Assembly (NCBI RefSeq): GCF_014647975.1
Contig: NZ_BMQF01000016.1
Location: forward strand, 1-64,000
Direction: 5' to 3'
DNA length: 64,000 bases
From: Streptomyces fumigatiscleroticus
Lineage (GTDB): Bacteria; Actinomycetota; Actinomycetes; Streptomycetales; Streptomycetaceae
A program made the translations under genes and the position numbers. The notes below the pieces were generated by a model. The model had not been told where the DNA came from and searched no databases. It worked only from the letters and a program-made list of their open reading frames with translations. The stretch's first letter is position 1, and each line of letters starts with the position of its first letter. Below, one piece after another: positions 43,159 to 50,749 of the stretch.

Positions 43159-44832
43159 TCAGGCCGTCTGCCGCGCCGCGTCCCGCCCCGCCGCCCGCCC
43201 GGAGAAGAGGCAGCCGCCGAGGAAGGTGCCCTCCAGCGCGTTGTAGCCGTGGACGCCTCCGCCGCCGAAGCCGGCCACCTCGCCGGCCGCGTACAGGCCC
43301 TCGACGGGCCTGCCGTCGGCGCCCAGGGCGCGCGAGTCCAGGTCGGTCTGGATGCCGCCGAGGGTCTTGCGGGTGAGGATGTGCAGCTTGACGCCGATCA
43401 GCGGGCCCGCGGCCGGATCGAGGATGCGATGCGGGGCGGCGACCCGGCCGAGGCGGTCGCCGATGTAGCGGCGGGCGTTGCGGATGCCCTGCACCTGGGC
43501 GTCCTTGCTGTACGGGTTGGCGATCTGGAGGTCGCGGGCCTCGATCTGGCGGCGGATCTCCGCGGCGTCGAGCAGCGGTTCGTCGGTCAGCCCGTTCATC
43601 CGGTCCACCAGCTGCTCCAGCGTGGGGGCGGTCACGAAGTCCGCGCCCTTGCGCACGAACGCGTCGACCGGCCCGGGCGCGCCCTTGCCGAGCAGCCGCT
43701 CGCGCACCATGCCGGCCTTGTCCTTGGCGGTGATGTCGGGGTTCTGCTCGGAGCCCGACAGCGCGAACTCCTTCTCGACGATCTTCCGGGTGAGGATGAA
43801 CCAGGAGTGGTCGTACTCCGCGATGTCCTCGGTGGTGCGCAGGTGTTTCAGGGTGCTGAGGGTGTCGTAGCCGGGCAGACAGGGGTCGGGCAGGCGGCGG
43901 CCGAGGGCGTCGAACCACATCGAGGACGGTCCGGGCAGGATGCGGATGCCGTGGCCGGACCAGATGGGGTCCCAGTTCTGGAGGCCCTCGGTGTAGTGCC
44001 ACATCCGGTCGCGGTTGACCAGGCGGACGCCCGCCCCGGCGGCGATGTCGAGCATGCGTCCGTCGACGTAGGCCGGTACGCCGGTGACCATCTCCTTCGG
44101 GGGTGTGCCGAGGCGCTCGGGCCAGTGACGGCGCACCAGGTCGTGGTCGGCGCCGATGCCGCCGGTGGTGACGATCACGGCCTGGGCGGTCAGCTCGAAG
44201 TCGCCGGTCTCCTCACGGCTGGAGGCGACACCGCGGGGCGCGTGGTCCTCGGCGAGCAGCTTCCCGCGCACCCCGCGGACGGTGCCCTGCTCGACGACCA
44301 GCTCGTCGACCCGGTGCCGGTGGAGGAAGGTGAGCAGCCCGTCGCGGGAGGCCTGCCGGGCGTAGCGGACGAACGGCTCCACGACCCCCGTGCCGGTCCC
44401 CCAGGCGATGTGGAAGCGGGGTACGGAGTTGCCGTGCCCGTCGGCCGTGAGGTCGCCGCGCTCGGCCCAGCCGACGGTGGGCAGCAGCGTGATGCCGTGC
44501 CCGTCCAGCCAGGACCGCTTCTCCCCCGCCGCGAACTCGACGTAGGAGCGCGCCCAGCGCACGGCCCAGGAGTCCTCGTCCTTCAGCCGGTCGAAGCCTG
44601 CGCTGCCCTGCCAGTCGTTCCAGGCCAGGTCGAAGGAGTCCTTGATGCCCAGGCGCCGCTGCTCCGGGGAGTCCACGAGGAACAGCCCGCCGAAGGACCA
44701 GAAGGCCTGGCCGCCGAGGTTGGCGGCGTTCTCCTGGTCGACGAGCGCGACCCTCCTGCCCCGGCTGGTCAGTTCGTGCGCGGCGACCAGGCCCGCGAGG
44801 CCCGCTCCGACGACGATGACGTCGGCATCCAT
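43159..44832 (-). CDS. FAD-binding dehydrogenase (fumarate reductase / ketosteroid dehydrogenase-like flavoprotein)
   Basis: 557 residues. N-terminal FAD fold VIVVGAGLAGLVAAHELTSRGRR, GGIGADHDLVRRHWP, and the C-terminal GLYAAGEVAGFGGGGVHGYNALEG FAD loop of the succinate dehydrogenase flavoprotein / 3-ketosteroid dehydrogenase superfamily. It is one of the streptomycete 'FAD-binding dehydrogenase' proteins; the substrate is unknown. It sits 16 bases downstream of a TetR repressor and is likely controlled by it. Confidence 0.88.
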   Translation of the reverse strand: MDADVIVVGAGLAGLVAAHELTSRGRRVALVDQENAANLGGQAFWSFGGLFLVDSPEQRRLGIKDSFDLAWNDWQGSAGFDRLKDEDSWAVRWARSYVEFAAGEKRSWLDGHGITLLPTVGWAERGDLTADGHGNSVPRFHIAWGTGTGVVEPFVRYARQASRDGLLTFLHRHRVDELVVEQGTVRGVRGKLLAEDHAPRGVASSREETGDFELTAQAVIVTTGGIGADHDLVRRHWPERLGTPPKEMVTGVPAYVDGRMLDIAAGAGVRLVNRDRMWHYTEGLQNWDPIWSGHGIRILPGPSSMWFDALGRRLPDPCLPGYDTLSTLKHLRTTEDIAEYDHSWFILTRKIVEKEFALSGSEQNPDITAKDKAGMVRERLLGKGAPGPVDAFVRKGADFVTAPTLEQLVDRMNGLTDEPLLDAAEIRRQIEARDLQIANPYSKDAQVQGIRNARRYIGDRLGRVAAPHRILDPAAGPLIGVKLHILTRKTLGGIQTDLDSRALGADGRPVEGLYAAGEVAGFGGGGVHGYNALEGTFLGGCLFSGRAAGRDAARQTA

Positions 44833-44848
44833 GGCGACCGTCCCTCTC

Positions 44849-45502
44849 TCATGGGTTCTCGTCCGGGTTCTCGTCCGGGTCCTGTCCGGGGGTGCCGCCG
44901 CCGTCGGTGAGCAGCGCGGTGAGCAGCTGTCTCAGCCAGGCGCGGGCGTGCTCGACGTCCCGGTCCAGCAGCAGCTGGGTGGCGACCCCGTCGTAGGCGG
45001 CGACCACGGCACGGGCCGCGCCGTCGGGGCCGCCGAACACGGCGGGCAGTGCGGTGCGCGCCCGGGCGAGCCGGCCGGCGATCGCCTGCCGCAGCCGCGC
45101 CCGGTGCTCAAGCAGACTCCGGGCCACGGCAGGGTCGCGGGCCGCGTGCACCAGGAAGTCCGTCTTCACCAGGAGCCAGTCCCGGTCCAGCAGCAGCACC
45201 CCGGCGACCCGGTCCACGGCGGCGGCCACGTCCGCGTCCGGCCCGTCGAGGGCGAGGGCCCCGGACACCTGCTCGGCGATCAGATCGGCCCGTTGCCGGT
45301 AGAGCGCGAAGAACAGCTCGTCGAGGGTGGCGAAGTTGGAGTAGAAGGCGCCGCGGCTGTAGCCGGCGGCCTCGCAGACCTCCTCGATCGGCACCCGGCC
45401 GAAGCCCTTGGCGGCGAACACCGAGAAGGCGGCGTCCAGCAGGTTGGCGCGTGTGTGCGCGCGACGCCTGGTCACCCGCCCCGCCGTGCCCTGCGCCACC
45501 AT
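44849..45502 (-). CDS. TetR-family transcriptional repressor
   Basis: 217 residues. HTH: TRANLLDAAFSVFAAKGFGR, PIEEVCEAAGYSRGAFYSNF, with a ligand domain behind. The C-terminus has two copies of DPDENP-like acid repeats (GQDPDENPDENP). ATG 45502 has CGGAGG upstream, preferred over the longer open frame. It precedes the FAD dehydrogenase by 16 bases. A perfect 16-bp palindrome lies 32 bases upstream of the start, the expected operator for self-control. Confidence 0.9.
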   Translation of the reverse strand: MVAQGTAGRVTRRRAHTRANLLDAAFSVFAAKGFGRVPIEEVCEAAGYSRGAFYSNFATLDELFFALYRQRADLIAEQVSGALALDGPDADVAAAVDRVAGVLLLDRDWLLVKTDFLVHAARDPAVARSLLEHRARLRQAIAGRLARARTALPAVFGGPDGAARAVVAAYDGVATQLLLDRDVEHARAWLRQLLTALLTDGGGTPGQDPDENPDENP

Positions 45503-45533
45503 GCCGCCTCCGTTTCGGTACGCGAATGTATCC

Positions 45534-45549
45534 GATACGCCGGCGTATC
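45534..45549. promoter_or_regulatory. Palindromic operator candidate for the TetR repressor
   Basis: GATACGCCGGCGTATC, a perfect 16-bp inverted repeat between the tetR start and the divergent AlkB-like gene, preceded by a further partial GTATCCGATAC. Size and position are typical for a TetR dimer site. Confidence 0.65.
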
Positions 45550-45598
45550 CATAGACCCGCGGCGCGAGGAACTCCCCGCCGTCCGCCCCTCCAGTCAA

Positions 45599-45614
45599 AC
45601 GAACGTATTTTCGA
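45599..45614 (+). promoter_or_regulatory. Probable LexA (SOS) box upstream of the AlkB-like gene
   Basis: ACGAACGTATTTTCGA: CGAAC, 4 bases, TTTCGA. It matches the actinobacterial SOS consensus TCGAAC-N4-GTTCGA at 10 of 12 defined positions and lies 21 bases before the start of a DNA-repair-type gene. Confidence 0.6.
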
Positions 45615-45635
45615 ATCAGGAGTACGCTGGAGTCC

Positions 45636-46262
45636 ATGACCACGCACCTCCAGGCCTCCCTCTTCGACCAGACCGACGAGCCCCGGCTCGGCCCGCTCGA
45701 CGGAGTGCGCCGCACCGACCTCGGCTCCGGCGCCTGGATCGATGTGCTGCCCGGGTGGCTGAGCGGCTCCGACGCCCTGTTCGAGCAGCTGGCCGCCGAG
45801 GTGCCCTGGCGGGCCGAACGGCGCCAGATGTACGACCAGCTCGTCGCCGTACCCCGCCTGCTCGCCTTCTACGGCGCGGCCGACGCGCTGCCGCACCCGG
45901 TGCTGGCGCGGGCCCGCGAGGCGCTGTGCGCCCGCTACGCCGAGGAGCTGGGCGAGCCGTTCACCACGGCCGGGCTCTGCTACTACCGCGACGGCCGGGA
46001 CAGCGTCGCCTGGCACGGCGACCGGATCGGGCGGGGCGCCCGCGAGGACACCATGGTCGCCATCCTCTCCGTCGGCACCCCCCGTGACCTGCTGCTGCGG
46101 CCGGTGGGCGGCGGTGGCACGGTGCGCCGGCCGCTGGGGCACGGCGATCTGATCGTGATGGGCGGCTCCTGCCAGCGCACCTGGGAGCACTGCGTGCCCA
46201 AGTCCGCGCGGGCCGCCTCGGGGCGCATCAGCGTCCAGTTCCGCCCGCACGGCGTGCGCTGA
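45636..46262 (+). CDS. AlkB-like 2-oxoglutarate/Fe(II)-dependent dioxygenase
   Basis: 208 residues. Iron ligands are visible as WHGDRIG (His-x-Asp) and WEHCVPK (His), and the 2-oxoglutarate-binding arginines are in RISVQFRP. Upstream GLCYYRDGRDSVAWHGD is the AlkB-family substrate loop. It should remove alkyl damage from bases by oxidative demethylation. ATG 45636 follows a GGAG. The region between it and tetR carries both a probable SOS box and a TetR palindrome. Confidence 0.9.
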   Translation: MTTHLQASLFDQTDEPRLGPLDGVRRTDLGSGAWIDVLPGWLSGSDALFEQLAAEVPWRAERRQMYDQLVAVPRLLAFYGAADALPHPVLARAREALCARYAEELGEPFTTAGLCYYRDGRDSVAWHGDRIGRGAREDTMVAILSVGTPRDLLLRPVGGGGTVRRPLGHGDLIVMGGSCQRTWEHCVPKSARAASGRISVQFRPHGVR

Positions 46263-46332
46263 TCCCCGACGGAACGCTGTCGTCCGAAGCCGCCCGCCCC
46301 CACACTGGCCGCACATCGGGAGGGGGCCGGGG

Positions 46333-47520
46333 ATGAGCGCGGAGACCGAACGGCCGCCGGCCGCCGCCCGGCGCGGCGAACTGGACACGCTGCGCGTCCT
46401 CGTCGTGGTCGGTCTCGTCTTCTTCCACGCCGCCCTGGTCTTCTCGCCGGACGACGACTTCTACGTCAAGAACGCGGAGACGACCGTGGCCGTCACCGTG
46501 CTCGCGGGGTTCGGCGTGGTCTGGGCGATGCCCATGCTGTTCGTGATCGCCGGGCTCGGCGCCCGGCACTCCCTGGGCCGCCGCGGACCCGCCCGCTTCG
46601 CCCGCGAACGGCTGCTGCGCCTGGGCGTCCCCCTCGTCCTGGCCACGCTCGCGCTGCTCCCGGTGGAACAGTGGCTGCGGCTGCGGGCCGCCGACCCCGG
46701 CTACCACGAGCCGTACTGGCGCTTCTGGCCCCGCTTCCTCACCGTCCGCCCCGACCCCGCCGACTTCCCCTTCGTCCTGGACGGCGAGTACTTCGAGACC
46801 GGCCATCTGTGGTTCGTCGTGCTGCTGCTCGCCTTCTGCCTGCTGCTCGCGCCGGTCGCCGGACCCCTCGCGGCCGGCGCCCGGCGCGCGGGCGCCGCGG
46901 TCGGCCGCCGGCCGGCCCTGCTCCTGCTGCCCGCGCTGCCGATGGCCGCGATCAACGCCCTGCTGGGCCTGGAGGAGGGCTTCGCGGCCTGGAACCGCTG
47001 GGCGTATCTGCTGTTCTTCCTCTTCGGTCACGGCCTGGCCGACGACCTCCGGGTCCGCGCGGCGCTGCGCCGCCTGGCCGTGCCGGCGGGCGTCCTCGGG
47101 TTCGCGCTGTTCGCGGGAACCGCACCCGGGTTCGTCGCCGGTGACGACCCCTTCACCGCCCGGACGCCCTTTGCCCTGCTCACCCGGGCGCTGTTCGGCG
47201 CGGCGGGCTGGTGCCTGGTGGCCGCGATCCTGGGCCTGCTGGACCGGCCCGCGCGGGCCCGCGTACCGGGGCCGGTCCTGGGGTATCTGGTGCCGGCCGC
47301 GCTGCCGCTGTACGTGCTGCACCAGCCGGTCGTGGTCGCCTTCGCCTACGGGGTGGTGGGCTGGCCGGTCCGGGCGCCGGTCAAGTACGCGGCCATCGTG
47401 GCCGCTTCGCTGGCGGTGATCCTGGCCGGGTACGAGTTCGGGGTGCGCCGGAGCCGGGTGGTGCGGCTGCTGTTCGGTATGCGCCCGGGACCGGAACCCG
47501 GCACGGCCGAGGTCCGTTGA
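46333..47520 (+). CDS. Acyltransferase-3 family integral membrane protein
   Basis: 395 residues with about ten membrane helices. It starts with RRGELDTLRVLVVVGLVFFHAALVF, the conserved acyltransferase 3 opening with His in the first helix, and continues WAMPMLFVIAGLGARHSLGR. The C-terminal half has PLYVLHQPVVV, as in glucan-modifying OpgC/MdoC-type proteins. It presumably transfers an acyl group to a surface carbohydrate. ATG 46333 follows GGGAGGGGGCCGGGG. It follows the AlkB-like gene by 70 bases but is not obviously related. Confidence 0.87.
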   Translation: MSAETERPPAAARRGELDTLRVLVVVGLVFFHAALVFSPDDDFYVKNAETTVAVTVLAGFGVVWAMPMLFVIAGLGARHSLGRRGPARFARERLLRLGVPLVLATLALLPVEQWLRLRAADPGYHEPYWRFWPRFLTVRPDPADFPFVLDGEYFETGHLWFVVLLLAFCLLLAPVAGPLAAGARRAGAAVGRRPALLLLPALPMAAINALLGLEEGFAAWNRWAYLLFFLFGHGLADDLRVRAALRRLAVPAGVLGFALFAGTAPGFVAGDDPFTARTPFALLTRALFGAAGWCLVAAILGLLDRPARARVPGPVLGYLVPAALPLYVLHQPVVVAFAYGVVGWPVRAPVKYAAIVAASLAVILAGYEFGVRRSRVVRLLFGMRPGPEPGTAEVR

Positions 47521-47605
47521 CACGGACCCGCCGCCTGTGCTCCCGGCCGTTTCTGCTTTGCTTCTCCCGTCGGGCGGACCATGTGGCGGACAAGGCGGGA
47601 CGATC

Positions 47606-48367
47606 ATGAAGGCAGACGTGCGGCACGTCACCGACGGCACCTACCTGGTGCACGGGAGCAACACCAACTGGGTGATCCTGAAGGAGAAGGAAGGGGACGC
47701 CGTCACCCTGATCGACACCGGCTACCCCGGCGACCGGGAGCAGGTGCTGGCCTCGCTGGCACAGGTGGGCAGCTCGCCCGAGGCGGTCGCGGCCGTGCTG
47801 ATCACCCATGCCCACAACGACCACCTGGGCTCCGCGGAGTATCTGCGCGGCACCCACGGCACACCCGTGTATCTGCACGAGGCGGAGGTGCCGCACGCCC
47901 GCCGCGACTTCCTCCAGCAGGTCTCCGTCGGCGCGGTGCTGAAGAACAGCTGGCGGCCGGGGGTCCTGCCGTGGATCGTGCACGCCATCCGCTCCGACGG
48001 CCTGGCCCAGCTCCCCGTCGGCACACCCCAGGCGTTCCCCCGGCAGGGCGCGCTGGACCTGCCCGGCCGGCCCGTGCCGGTGCACACCCCCGGCCACACC
48101 GACGGCCACTGCGCCTACCACCTGCCCGGCCTCGGTGTGGTGATCTCGGGCGACGCCCTGGTCAGCGGCCACCCCACCTCGCGGATCCAGGGGCCGCAGC
48201 TGCTGCCGGACATGTTCCACCACGAGCGGGCCCGGACCGTGGCCTCGCTGGACCTGCTCGCCGAGCTCGACGGCGACCTGCTGCTGCCCGGGCACGGCCC
48301 CGTCCACCAGGGCCCGGTGCGGGAAGCGGCGCACCGGGCCAGGGAGTTGGCGCTTAAGGTGAGGTGA
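47606..48367 (+). CDS. MBL-fold metallo-hydrolase
   Basis: 253 residues. Zinc-binding motif THAHNDHLG, later His in HTPGHTDGHCAY, Asp in VISGDALVSG and the final LLLPGHGPVHQG are all in place. General hydrolase of the glyoxalase II/lactonase type; substrate unknown. ATG 47606 follows GGCGGGACGATC. The next gene begins 29 bases downstream. Confidence 0.9.
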   Translation: MKADVRHVTDGTYLVHGSNTNWVILKEKEGDAVTLIDTGYPGDREQVLASLAQVGSSPEAVAAVLITHAHNDHLGSAEYLRGTHGTPVYLHEAEVPHARRDFLQQVSVGAVLKNSWRPGVLPWIVHAIRSDGLAQLPVGTPQAFPRQGALDLPGRPVPVHTPGHTDGHCAYHLPGLGVVISGDALVSGHPTSRIQGPQLLPDMFHHERARTVASLDLLAELDGDLLLPGHGPVHQGPVREAAHRARELALKVR

Positions 48368-48395
48368 CGATCACCGGCGGGGAGGACACCGGCCC

Positions 48396-49667
48396 ATGGC
48401 ACTCCAGATCAGCGCGACCAACGCGGAACACCCGGCGCTCCTGCTGGAACTGCCCTGGCAGCTGCCGCTGGAGGAGTGGCCGGAGAAGTACCTGGTGCCG
48501 CTGCCGCGCGGCATCTCCCGCCACGTCGTGCGCTACGCCCGCGCGGGCGACGAGATCATCGCCGTCAAGGAGCTCGCCGAGCGGCCCGCGGTGCGCGAGT
48601 ACGGTCTGCTGCGCGACCTCGACCGGCTCGGCATCCCGGCGGTGGACGCGCTCGCGGTGGTCACCGGACGGACCGACGACGACGGCGAGCCGCTGGAACC
48701 GGTGCTGGTCACCCGGCACCTGGGCGGCTCGATGCCGTACCGGTCGATGTTCGAGACCACGCTGCGCCCGGCCACCATCAACCGCCTGATGGACGCGCTG
48801 GCCGTGCTGCTGGTGCGGCTGCATCTGGCCGGGTTCGCCTGGGGCGACTGCTCGCTGTCCAACACCCTCTTCCGGCGCGACGCGGGCGCCTACGCCGCCT
48901 ACCTGGTGGACGCCGAGACCGGCGAACTGCACCCCCGCCTCAGCGACGGCCAGCGCGACTACGACCTGGATCTGGCCCGCGTCAACATCAGCGGCGAGCT
49001 GCTGGACGTGGAGGCGTCCGGGGCGCTGCACCCCGCCGTCGACCCGGTGGAGTTCGGCAACCAGATCTGCGGCCGCTACCAGGAGCTGTGGAAGGAACTG
49101 ACCCGCACCTCGGTCTACCCGGCGGGCAAGTACCACTACATCGAGCGCCGGATACGCCGCCTGAACGACCTCGGCTTCGACGTGGCCGAGATGCAGATCG
49201 AGCACTCCTCCAACGGCGACACGGTCACCTTCGTGCCCAAGGTCGTCGACGCGGGCCACCACCAGCGGCAGCTGCTGCGGCTGACGGGCCTGGACGCGGA
49301 GGAGAACCAGGCCCGGCGGCTGCTGAACGACCTGGAGAGCTGGATGGCCACACAGGACGACTACTCCCCCGGCGACCGTCCCCCAGGCTCTCAGCTCCGT
49401 TCGAGCGGGGGGCACCCCCATGGCGCCCGCCCCGAGGTACTGGCCCACCGCTGGGTGCGGGACGTGTTCCGGCCGACCGTGCGGGCGGTGCCGCCCGAGC
49501 TGCGCGGCGCCATGGACCCGGCGGAGATCTACCACGAGCTGCTGGAGCACCGCTGGTACCTGTCCGAGCGGGCCCAGCACGACATCGGCCTGGACACCGC
49601 CGTCGCGGACTACATCAAGAACATCCTGCCCAAGGTCCGGGAGACGCTGCGGCCCACCGCCGAGTGA
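48396..49667 (+). CDS. DUF4032 protein with in-frame palindromic insert
   Basis: 423 residues, kinase-like N-terminal half (GDEIIAVKELAERPAVREYGL, FAWGDCSLSNTLF, AYLVDAETGEL), a C-terminal DUF4032 domain (VEFGNQICGRYQELWKEL ... YHYIERRIRRLNDLGFDVAEM). The WGDCSLSNTLF and VDAETGEL loops recall the catalytic and metal sites of APH-type kinases. Residues ~327-342 (DRPPGSQLRSSGGHPHGA) are encoded by a short G/C-rich palindromic element inserted between DDYSPG and RPEVLAHRWVRDVFRP and are probably foreign to the fold. ATG 48396 follows GGGGAGGACACC. Confidence 0.85.
   Translation: MALQISATNAEHPALLLELPWQLPLEEWPEKYLVPLPRGISRHVVRYARAGDEIIAVKELAERPAVREYGLLRDLDRLGIPAVDALAVVTGRTDDDGEPLEPVLVTRHLGGSMPYRSMFETTLRPATINRLMDALAVLLVRLHLAGFAWGDCSLSNTLFRRDAGAYAAYLVDAETGELHPRLSDGQRDYDLDLARVNISGELLDVEASGALHPAVDPVEFGNQICGRYQELWKELTRTSVYPAGKYHYIERRIRRLNDLGFDVAEMQIEHSSNGDTVTFVPKVVDAGHHQRQLLRLTGLDAEENQARRLLNDLESWMATQDDYSPGDRPPGSQLRSSGGHPHGARPEVLAHRWVRDVFRPTVRAVPPELRGAMDPAEIYHELLEHRWYLSERAQHDIGLDTAVADYIKNILPKVRETLRPTAE
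49378..49421 (+). repeat. Short palindromic repeat inserted in the DUF4032 gene
   Basis: The sequence from GTCCCCCAGGCTCTCAG to GGGGGGCACCCCCAT has C-run and G-run arms around AGGCTCTCAGCTCCGTTCGA. It resembles a short repeat I recall scattered between genes in Streptomyces genomes (CCCCAGGCTCTCGGC... family). Here it keeps the frame open. Confidence 0.6.
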
Positions 49668-49669
49668 GG

Positions 49670-50539
49670 TCAGGCGTGCGGGACCACCGCCACCGGGCAG
49701 CCCGCGTGGTGCAGCACCCCGTGCGCCACCGAACCGATCCGGGCGCCCACGGCCGTGCGCCGGGCCCGGCGCCCGACCACCATCAGCTGGGCCGTGCCGG
49801 CCACCGACAGCAGCACCTGCCCGGCGCTGCCCATCTCCACGTGCTCCGTCACCGGCACGTCCGGGAACCGCTCCCGCCACGGCCGCACCGCCTCGGCCAG
49901 CGCCTTCTTCTCGTACGGCTCGAGCCCCCCGGCCTCGTCGAGCATCCGCAGCGAACCCGGGCTGTAGGCGAACACCGGCGGCAGCGTCCAGGCCCGTACG
50001 GCGCGTACGGTGGCCCCGCGCGCGGCGGCCGTCTCGAAGGCGAACCGCAGCGCGCCGGCGCTGTCCTCCGGATCTCCGTGCTGGCCGACGACGATCTCGT
50101 GACCGGCGGCCTCGGCGGCGGGCCGGTCCCCGGCGCGCACCAGCACGACCGGCCGCGCGGCCTCGGCGATCACCTGCTGGCCGACGGAGCCGAGCAGGAA
50201 GCCCATGACCGCGCCGTGCCCGCGCGAGCCCAGCACCAGCATCGCCGCGTCGGCCGCGGCGGCGACCAGCGTGTCGACGTCGTCGCCCTCGCGCACCTCG
50301 GCGGTCAGGCCGAGTTCCGGGTGCCGCTCCCGTACGCCGTGCGCCGCACGCTCCACCGCCTCCCGCACCCACTGCTCCTGCGTCCGCCTGCCGCCCGCCG
50401 CGGCCGTCTCCGGCTCGAACCGCCAGACGTGCAGCACCCGCAGCGCCGTCCCGCGGCGGACCGCCTCCCTGGCCGCCCAGGCCAGCGCGGCCAGGCTCTC
50501 CTCCGATCCGTCCACCCCTGCGGTGATCGGGCGCGTCAT
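49670..50539 (-). CDS. Universal stress protein, two tandem Usp domains
   Basis: 289 residues. Domain 1: ITAGVDGSEESLAALAWAAREA ... LVLGSRGHGAVMGFLLGSVGQQVI. Domain 2: EIVVGQHGDPEDSAGALRFAFE ... LMVVGRRARRTAVGARIGSVAHGVLHHAGCPV. The G-x2-G-x9-G-(S/T) ATP site is clear in domain 1 and slightly altered in domain 2 (RRARRTAVGARIGS). ATG 50539 has GGGAGG upstream. Convergent with the DUF4032 gene (2-base gap), divergent from the receiver-thioredoxin reductase operon. Confidence 0.92.
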   Translation of the reverse strand: MTRPITAGVDGSEESLAALAWAAREAVRRGTALRVLHVWRFEPETAAAGGRRTQEQWVREAVERAAHGVRERHPELGLTAEVREGDDVDTLVAAAADAAMLVLGSRGHGAVMGFLLGSVGQQVIAEAARPVVLVRAGDRPAAEAAGHEIVVGQHGDPEDSAGALRFAFETAAARGATVRAVRAWTLPPVFAYSPGSLRMLDEAGGLEPYEKKALAEAVRPWRERFPDVPVTEHVEMGSAGQVLLSVAGTAQLMVVGRRARRTAVGARIGSVAHGVLHHAGCPVAVVPHA

Positions 50540-50749
50540 CCGGAAGCCTCCCTGTGTCGTGGTCACGTCCGTCGGGCCCCAGTCTTCCCTACGCGTTCCG
50601 CGTACCGGGCGTACGTCGTGTCCGGGGCCCCCGTTCCGCCCTCCCCGCATACGTCAGCGCGGCGGGGCGAACGAACATACGATGGGCACAGGCCGGAACG
50701 GTGCCGGGAACGCCGTGCCGTGGATCCGGCCGCTCGACGTGGGGGACGT

